From positions 2,139,486-2,203,485 of the forward strand of contig NZ_KV917380.1 of the NCBI RefSeq assembly GCF_002019765.1: a stretch of DNA of 64,000 nucleotides, in the 5' to 3' direction. The notes beneath the pieces are model-generated. The model had not been told where the DNA came from and ran no database searches. It was given only the letters and a program-made list of their open reading frames with translations. Shown here in pieces: positions 58,476 through 64,000 of the stretch. The translations under genes were made by a program, and so were the position numbers. The first letter of the stretch is position 1; the number at the start of each line of letters is the position of its first letter. This stretch comes from Shouchella oshimensis. Its GTDB lineage: Bacteria > Bacillota > Bacilli > Bacillales > Bacillaceae_D.

Positions 58476-60185
58476 ATGCACATTGAAACCATTGTCACGA
58501 ATGCCAAGGTTTACAATACTTATACGAAGCAATTTCGTGAAGTTGATTTTGCGATTGATGGAGGACGGTTCGTTGCTATTGGTTCAAAAGATGAGCTAAA
58601 GAAGGTTACTGCCAAAACGATAATCGATGCAAAGAAAAGATCTATTATACCCGGATTAATTGATATTCATCTTCATATTGAAAGTTCTATGGTTACACCA
58701 GAAACCTTTTCATACGCTTTACTACAAAACGGTGTAACAACAATCGTTCCCGAACCTCATGAAATGGCGAATGTTTTCGGTATCGAAGGTGTCCGAGCAA
58801 TGATCCAAGCGAGTGATTATTGCACAGTCGATATGTTATATGCCATTCCAAGCTCTGTTCCTGCTACATCACTCGAAACAACAGGCGGAGAAATTGGCAT
58901 TAAAGAAATGGATGAATTAATGGCTACAGAGCAAATTCAGTGCCTCGGTGAAATAATGAATTTTGTCGATGTCCTTCATGACCAAGATTCAAAAACAAAC
59001 CAAGTGCTAAACCACTTTCGTAAACACTATCCATCCTTGCCAATTGAAGGCCACGTTCCGAAATTGACCGGTCTTGATCTTGATCAAATTTTACTTTCAG
59101 GCATTGGCTCCGACCATACTCATCAAACGGTTGATGGAATGCAAGCACGAATAGAAGCTGGTATGTTCGTTCAAATACAAGAAAAATCCATGACCGATGA
59201 CGTGCTTGACTATGTAAAGACTCACGATATAAGTGAACATTTTTGTTTTGTTACCGATGATATTATGACAGATGTCTTGTTTGAAAAAGGCCATCTAAAT
59301 ATCCTAGCGGAAAAAGCAGTAAAAGCAGGTATGCGCTATGAAGATGTGATATATGCTTGTACTGCCACGCCAGCAAAGCGAATGAATATGATTGATCGTG
59401 GCGCCATTGCGGTTGGAAAAATCGCTGACTTTGCCATCATTGACGAAAACAGCTACTTTTCCTTCTCAGCTGTCTATAAAAATGGTGTTTGTGTGTTTGA
59501 TGCTCTCTTAAAAGAAAATCAAAAAGTCCGTCCTGATCAATTCCCAGCACATTTCTATAAGAGTGTTCATTTGCCTCATTTAACTGCTGAAGATTTTATC
59601 ATTAAAGCGGAAAACACGTCAGGAGAACAACTAGTTCGAGTTATGAATGTAAAGGATGGCTCCACATTCACCAAAGAAACTCATGTCCCACTTTCTGTTC
59701 AAGACGGTATGCTTGAGTGGGAAAGATCAGATTGTCGTCTGATTGCAACATTTGAACGCCACAAAAAAACAGGTAATCGGGCTCATGGTCTTATCGCTGG
59801 TGATATTATTCAAGAAGGTGCCATTGCGACAACCTATTCTCATGATAACCATAACTTACTTGTCATTGGAACAAACGTAGCAGATATGGTGAAAGCAGCT
59901 AACATGGTTATTGAAGCACAAGGTGGCTTTTGCGTTACCCATAATAATGATGTAAAAGCGTTTCTCCCCCTTCCAGTTGGTGGCATTTTGTCTGAAGCCC
60001 CTCTTGAAGAAGTTGGACGAAATGTAAAACAACTTGTAGAAGCTATGAAGGCTTTAGGTTATAAACATTACAATCCAATCATGTCGGTGTCCACCCTCTC
60101 TCTTCCTGTTAGTCCAGCGCTAAAAATAACGGACTTTGGTTTAATTGATGTGAACAAAGGAAAAGTTGTTTCGTTATTTGTTTGA
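58476..60185 (+). CDS. ade: Adenine deaminase
   Basis: A 569-residue amidohydrolase converting adenine to hypoxanthine and ammonia. The HxH site is in IPGLIDIHLHIESSMVTP, with EPHEMANVFG, IEGHVPKLTG, GSDHTHQT and the C-terminal MSVSTLSLPVSPALKITD-type end (here broken into MSVSTLSLPVSPALK and ITDFGLIDV) typical of the bacterial ade family. It closes the ABC/nucleoside hydrolase operon, after GGAAGCGG. Adenine from imported adenosine, freed by the hydrolase, is its likely source. Confidence 0.88.
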   Translation: MHIETIVTNAKVYNTYTKQFREVDFAIDGGRFVAIGSKDELKKVTAKTIIDAKKRSIIPGLIDIHLHIESSMVTPETFSYALLQNGVTTIVPEPHEMANVFGIEGVRAMIQASDYCTVDMLYAIPSSVPATSLETTGGEIGIKEMDELMATEQIQCLGEIMNFVDVLHDQDSKTNQVLNHFRKHYPSLPIEGHVPKLTGLDLDQILLSGIGSDHTHQTVDGMQARIEAGMFVQIQEKSMTDDVLDYVKTHDISEHFCFVTDDIMTDVLFEKGHLNILAEKAVKAGMRYEDVIYACTATPAKRMNMIDRGAIAVGKIADFAIIDENSYFSFSAVYKNGVCVFDALLKENQKVRPDQFPAHFYKSVHLPHLTAEDFIIKAENTSGEQLVRVMNVKDGSTFTKETHVPLSVQDGMLEWERSDCRLIATFERHKKTGNRAHGLIAGDIIQEGAIATTYSHDNHNLLVIGTNVADMVKAANMVIEAQGGFCVTHNNDVKAFLPLPVGGILSEAPLEEVGRNVKQLVEAMKALGYKHYNPIMSVSTLSLPVSPALKITDFGLIDVNKGKVVSLFV

Positions 60186-60216
60186 TTTTTCATCATTTAA
60201 TATGGTAAGTGAAATT

Positions 60217-60255
60217 ATAAACGTTCATGTTGTTTACATGAACGTTTATTTTTGT
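60217..60255 (+). terminator. Terminator of the ABC/nucleoside operon
   Basis: Perfect 14-base arms ATAAACGTTCATGT and ACATGAACGTTTAT, then TTTTTG. It lies about 30 bases after ade. Confidence 0.9.
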
Positions 60256-60271
60256 GATTGCTTATCTACAT

Positions 60272-60320
60272 CATAAAATAAAACAAGCCGTCAACACTTC
60301 TGGTGTCAGCGGCTTGTTTT
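60272..60320 (-). terminator. Terminator hairpin for the minus-strand CNNM gene
   Basis: AAACAAGCCG and CGGCTTGTTT pair, with an inner CACC/GGTG-like stem; on the minus strand TTTTATTTTA follows. The remaining 60321-60556 holds nothing else I can support. Confidence 0.7.
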
Positions 60321-60556
60321 GTCAGTTTATCTCTTGAAGGGAGAATACATTCAGTATACACGACTTAATATTTCCTGTAAACAAAACTATTGCACTAAGG
60401 AAACTTTTTAACGTCTATACCCTTCCGTCCCTTCGTTTGGTATCCAATCGAATTCACCGCTAAAAATAATATCGCATTCTATTTCTAGCGCACTCTACTT
60501 GCTCTGTTCATATACTACGTGGATAGCGTCGCATTATTTTATACGATCTGCCAGTG

Positions 60557-61852
60557 CTATGTCTTTAAAATATCCACCTCGTGAAGCTGATTGCCATTCA
60601 AATGCCGAATAATAAATGTATAGCCGTTGTAGGGAATTTCGTCTCCTTCTGCTAAATCGTACTGTTGTTCATACAACCAGCCTGCGATTGTTTCTGCGTC
60701 ATTTGACTCTAAATCGAGTGCAAGCTCTTGGTTCACATCGTGGATTGGCGTTTGACCTTGAATTCGGTAATGGTTTGGTTCTATTTCTTCAATGACGTTT
60801 GGCTCATCTACATCATATTCATCCCGAATGTCACCAACAATCTCTTCAAGAATGTCTTCGAGGGTCACTAGACCTGCTGTACCACCATATTCATCGAATA
60901 AAATAGCCATATGAATATGTTTTTGTTGCATTTCAATTAAGATATCGCGGATACGCACCGTTTCAAATACCGTAATAACCGGATAAACAATCTCTCCAAG
61001 CTGATTTTTTTCTTCTTTTGAAAGAAGAGACGATAGAAAATCACGCACGTTCAGTACACCTACAATTGAATCCTTGTCTTCGCTTATAACTGGATATCGT
61101 GTGAAGCTATGGTTTTTTATTAACGACAGAATGTCTTCATCGGTATAATCAAGAGAGATCGTCACCATTTCTGTGCGTGGTACCATAATTTCTTTTGCTA
61201 TTCGTTCATCAAACTCGAACACCTTACTGACATAGTTAAATTCCGATTGATTAATCTCACCACTTTTTAAACTATCTGAAAGAATGAGGCGAAGCTCTTC
61301 TTCTGAGTGATGTACTTCATGTTCACCCATCGGCTTAAATCCTAATACTTTGATAAGTAATCGAGCTGACCCGTTCAGTACCCAAATAAATGGATATAGC
61401 AATCGATAAAACCAAACGAGTGGTTGGCCGATAAAAAGTGTCACTTGCTCAGCTTTTTGAATAGCAATGGTTTTTGGCGCTAGCTCACCAATTACAACGT
61501 GAAGAAATGTAGCAAATGCAAAGGAAACAAAGATTGATAACGTTGTAACGAACGCTTCATTCGTCGACAATTCTCCGATAATCGGATGAAGCATCCTTTC
61601 GAAGGTTGGTTCTGCTAAGCGTCCGATTCCAAGAGCTGTAATGGTTATCCCTAATTGACAGGCAGATAAATATTCATCTAAATTACTCGTAACTTTCTTT
61701 GCGGCAAGAGCACGCTTACTTCCACCTTCAATATGAGGCTCTAACTGAGTACTTCTTACTTTTACAATCGCAAATTCTGATGCTACAAAAAAAGCTGTAA
61801 GAATGATTAATAGCGCTACACCTAAAAGGTTAATGACTGTAGATATATCCAA
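60557..61852 (-). CDS. CNNM/CorC-type membrane protein (hemolysin C family)
   Basis: A 431-residue inner-membrane protein: an N-terminal DUF21/CNNM domain with about four helices (LTAFFVASEFAIVKVR is the signature), two CBS domains (about 210-330; MVPRTEMVTI and DEYGGTAGLVTLEDILEEIVGDI) and a C-terminal CorC_HlyC domain. Members take part in Mg2+ or other ion homeostasis; 'hemolysin' is a legacy name. I take TTG 61852, after AGAGGGG, over a longer TTG at 61900. It is a single gene ended by the hairpin at 60272-60320. Confidence 0.88.
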   Translation of the reverse strand: MDISTVINLLGVALLIILTAFFVASEFAIVKVRSTQLEPHIEGGSKRALAAKKVTSNLDEYLSACQLGITITALGIGRLAEPTFERMLHPIIGELSTNEAFVTTLSIFVSFAFATFLHVVIGELAPKTIAIQKAEQVTLFIGQPLVWFYRLLYPFIWVLNGSARLLIKVLGFKPMGEHEVHHSEEELRLILSDSLKSGEINQSEFNYVSKVFEFDERIAKEIMVPRTEMVTISLDYTDEDILSLIKNHSFTRYPVISEDKDSIVGVLNVRDFLSSLLSKEEKNQLGEIVYPVITVFETVRIRDILIEMQQKHIHMAILFDEYGGTAGLVTLEDILEEIVGDIRDEYDVDEPNVIEEIEPNHYRIQGQTPIHDVNQELALDLESNDAETIAGWLYEQQYDLAEGDEIPYNGYTFIIRHLNGNQLHEVDILKT

Positions 61853-62273
61853 GAAAGCCCCTCTAGACGAGAGCTCACCTCCTAAAAACGAATGTTGCAA
61901 TGCTTAACGAACACTTCTTGACTCCGTTAAATTAAGTTGTTCTACATGTATGTCCCTTTTAGTGTAGCCGTATTTCTAAGTTTTAATCGAACTAGTCTAT
62001 TCTAAAGCTCTTGCATTTGTGTAAGTAAGTCTCGGCTGTGAGTAATTAACTCATCCTCTATTTTTTTGGATTCGAAGATTGAGGAAGATGCTCTCGATTA
62101 TCCATGCAGAAGCGTAAGCTCTTCTTTTATTGCTTAATAAATGAGAACTACTTCACTTCGAACGAACTACGTGTAGCTTGACCCCTTTACTCTATAGCTG
62201 TACCATACAAATAAATAGCAAGATTTCACCATTTTTTTGTAAGGAACGACTAATGGGAAATGGAGACAGACTA
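61853..62273. other. Intergenic region between CNNM and CdaR-type genes
   Basis: Divergent promoter region. AGGAGGT at 61873-61887 on the minus strand lies inside the extended 5' end of the CNNM gene but precedes no ATG. I see no gene, riboswitch or terminator. Confidence 0.45.
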
Positions 62274-63359
62274 ATGTTAACAAAAGAAATAGCAAATGCG
62301 ATTGTTCAAGAAACGTCAATACGCTTAGATAGAAACATTAATATCATGGATAAAGACGGTTTCATTATCGCTTCACGAGATGCTTCTCGACTACATACTG
62401 TACATGGCGGCGCTGTTGAAGTATTAACGACAGGCAACAGTTTAACCATCTACCCTACGCAAGCAAGCCGGTGGGAAGGGTCAATACCTGGTATAAATCT
62501 ACCGATCCTATTTAATAAAGACATAATTGGTGTTATTGGAATAACTGGTGACCCAGATGAGCTAGAATCAGTTGGTGAACTTGTTAAAATGACCACTGAG
62601 CTTATGATCCAGCAAGCCTTTATCACCTCTCAACTTGAATGGAAACAACGCACAAAAGAGATGGTGATTGAGCAGTTATTACTCCCCAATCCTACTTATA
62701 AAACCATTCACAAAGGATTAGAAATGCTCGAAATCAACCTATTGCCACCTTTTATGGCAGTCACCATCCAGCTTCACCAGCTGACCATTCAAAAACAAGA
62801 ATTAATTGATAAGATTGAACAATTTTTTGGTTACCATCATGCAATTGCCGGATTTAGTAGCCTGAATCATTTATTTATCGTCGTGTCCCATATGGAAGAA
62901 CAGGATGCGGTTAAACAAATGAAAACACTTCAATCATTCTTGCAAAAGCAACGCACCACGTTTACACTTTCATATAGTTTACCATTCAAGGAATTAAACC
63001 AATTCCACCAAGCCTATTTGGACTGTGAGTTAGCCTTGACTATGACGGATAAAGAAAATGCCCTTATTTCTTTTAGTCAATTCGAAGTCAAAGCATTACT
63101 TCATCAAATGAACAGTGATTTACGAAAACGCTTCTCCAATCGCGTTCTTCATGACTTAAACGACACTCATACAATAACGCTTAAAACGTTTTTTGAAAAC
63201 GATTTAAACATTCAAAAAACAGCAGATGCACTTTTTTTACATCGAAATACACTTTTATATCGCTTAAATGCCATCGTTGATAAAACTGGCTACAATCCAA
63301 AAACATTTAACGATTCGCTTATTTTACAAGTAGCACTATGGATTAAAGAACTGAAGTAG
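62274..63359 (+). CDS. CdaR/PucR-family sugar-diacid-type regulator
   Basis: A 361-residue regulator. An N-terminal sugar-diacid recognition domain (about 1-135; ANAIVQETSIRLDRNINIMD, PILFNKDIIGVIGITG) is followed by a middle linker and a C-terminal PucR-type helix-turn-helix (NIQKTADALFLHRNTLLYRL). I take ATG 62274, nine bases after GGAG; longer in-frame starts add an unlikely cysteine-rich leader. CdaR controls glycerate/glucarate genes, but none lies next to it here, so its targets are elsewhere or in the glucosaminate operon. Confidence 0.85.
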   Translation: MLTKEIANAIVQETSIRLDRNINIMDKDGFIIASRDASRLHTVHGGAVEVLTTGNSLTIYPTQASRWEGSIPGINLPILFNKDIIGVIGITGDPDELESVGELVKMTTELMIQQAFITSQLEWKQRTKEMVIEQLLLPNPTYKTIHKGLEMLEINLLPPFMAVTIQLHQLTIQKQELIDKIEQFFGYHHAIAGFSSLNHLFIVVSHMEEQDAVKQMKTLQSFLQKQRTTFTLSYSLPFKELNQFHQAYLDCELALTMTDKENALISFSQFEVKALLHQMNSDLRKRFSNRVLHDLNDTHTITLKTFFENDLNIQKTADALFLHRNTLLYRLNAIVDKTGYNPKTFNDSLILQVALWIKELK

Positions 63360-63493
63360 AACGTTTAGAGACATCTTAGGAAGTACGGGATAGGCACTTT
63401 TTTCCATTTATCCCCAATAAGGTGTTCCATTAGAGCACATCTATATTTCTAAAGTTTTTCTAAAATAATTCACTAAATACAGTTTTACAAATT

Positions 63494-63513
63494 TGTTCAT
63501 AGTACAATGAACA
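63494..63513 (+). promoter_or_regulatory. Candidate operator before the ABC ATPase
   Basis: TGTTCATAGTACAATGAACA has perfect 7-bp arms around six bases. It lies about 45 bases before the ATPase GTG, just upstream of an AT-rich stretch (AAATATATATG). No local regulator is visible. Confidence 0.35.
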
Positions 63514-63559
63514 TAAATATATATGTTCCTCTGAATGAAGTCGAAAGGCAGGTAAGATA

Positions 63560-64000
63560 GTGAACTCAATACTTGAACTTCAAGGTGTAAGCAAGACGAT
63601 TCGGGGCAAACAACTTGTTCAAGATGTTAGCTTTTCCGTTAACGCTGGAGAAGTATTTGGCTTTTTAGGGCCTAACGGGGCTGGCAAAACAACAACGATT
63701 CGAATGATGGTAGGTCTATCCGATTTAACCCAAGGTGATTTATTTATATCTGGTTATAGTATCCGATCCTCTTATAGTGAAGCCATAAAACATGTAGGTG
63801 TTATTATTGAAAATCCAGAGATGTACAATCATTTAACTGCTCGAAAAAACATGATCCACTTTGCCAGAATGAACGGGGCCATTGACTATGATCGCATCAA
63901 TGAATTGCTTGAACTTGTTGGGTTAACTAACGTTATTGATAAAAAAGTAAAAACATTCTCGCTAGGAATGAAACAACGCTTAGGTATCGCACAAGCACTT
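63560..64000 (+). CDS. ABC transporter ATPase, BcrA/YhcH-like, 3' end outside window
   Basis: The first 147 codons of a cytoplasmic ATPase; the frame is open to the window end. Walker A GPNGAGKT (about 40-47), the Q-loop-region IIENPEMYNHLTARKN and the signature SLGMKQRLGIAQAL (about 134-147) are visible. This N-terminal pattern belongs to BcrA-type ATPases of drug or peptide exporters, usually paired with a membrane subunit downstream. The GTG start follows AAAGGCAGG. The target is unknown. Confidence 0.9.
   Translation, partial: MNSILELQGVSKTIRGKQLVQDVSFSVNAGEVFGFLGPNGAGKTTTIRMMVGLSDLTQGDLFISGYSIRSSYSEAIKHVGVIIENPEMYNHLTARKNMIHFARMNGAIDYDRINELLELVGLTNVIDKKVKTFSLGMKQRLGIAQAL

Overview
The window looks like chromosome of a low-to-moderate G+C, spore-forming Bacillaceae, probably an alkaliphile-type relative of Shouchella/Alkalihalobacillus. 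The grounds are strong AGGAGG-type ribosome sites, many TTG/GTG starts, an exosporium-type collagen-like protein, a Rap/Phr pair, sigma-54 control of catabolic genes, a PyrR attenuator and very acidic surface proteins. Species is not decided by the sequence. No rRNA, tRNA, CRISPR array or intact insertion sequence was seen.

Layout. 1-4.2 kb: 3' part of a giant collagen-like (G-X-T)n gene with about 30 identical 63-bp tandem repeats and a C1q/BclA-like head. 4.3-8.6 kb: 3-hydroxybutyrate dehydrogenase, a sigma-54 activator and a GntP-type permease; both metabolic genes have -24/-12 promoters. 8.7-11.1 kb: an unknown protein, a methyltransferase, an inverted-repeat element and a soluble PAS chemotaxis-type protein. 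11.3-19.3 kb: fructan/sucrose locus with a LacI regulator, a promoter overlapped by two operators, an LplABC-type importer, a lipoprotein GH32 enzyme and a cytoplasmic GH32 enzyme. 19.3-27.4 kb: small and unknown genes, a peptidase S51, a LysE exporter, Rap-Phr, an XRE regulator, a GPP34 protein and several gene remnants.

27.6-34.6 kb: a complete reductive pyrimidine pathway (PreT-PreA, dihydropyrimidinase, ureidopropionase-type amidohydrolase, class III aminotransferase). 34.6-36.6 kb: a secreted protein with a duplicated C-terminal domain. 37-45.2 kb: a full WxL surface-protein locus (lectin-WxL giant, LPXTG protein, two WxL proteins, DUF916 partner, sortase, Mga-like regulator). 45.2-47.9 kb: codBA behind a PyrR-type attenuator. 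Near 48.1 kb lies a decayed AgcS symporter end.

48.3-53 kb: a glucosaminate-type operon (deacetylase, DgaE-like lyase, DgaF-like aldolase, KDG kinase, GntR). 53.7-60.2 kb: a Pot-like ABC importer interleaved with a nucleoside hydrolase and adenine deaminase. The window ends with a CNNM/CorC-type membrane protein, a CdaR-type regulator and the start of an ABC ATPase.

Functionally the window is rich in salvage and catabolism. CodBA makes uracil from cytosine, Pre/Hyd can burn uracil to beta-alanine and then a semialdehyde, and the ABC/nucleoside hydrolase/Ade operon handles purine nucleosides. Fructans, hydroxybutyrate and an amino-sugar acid are other carbon sources.
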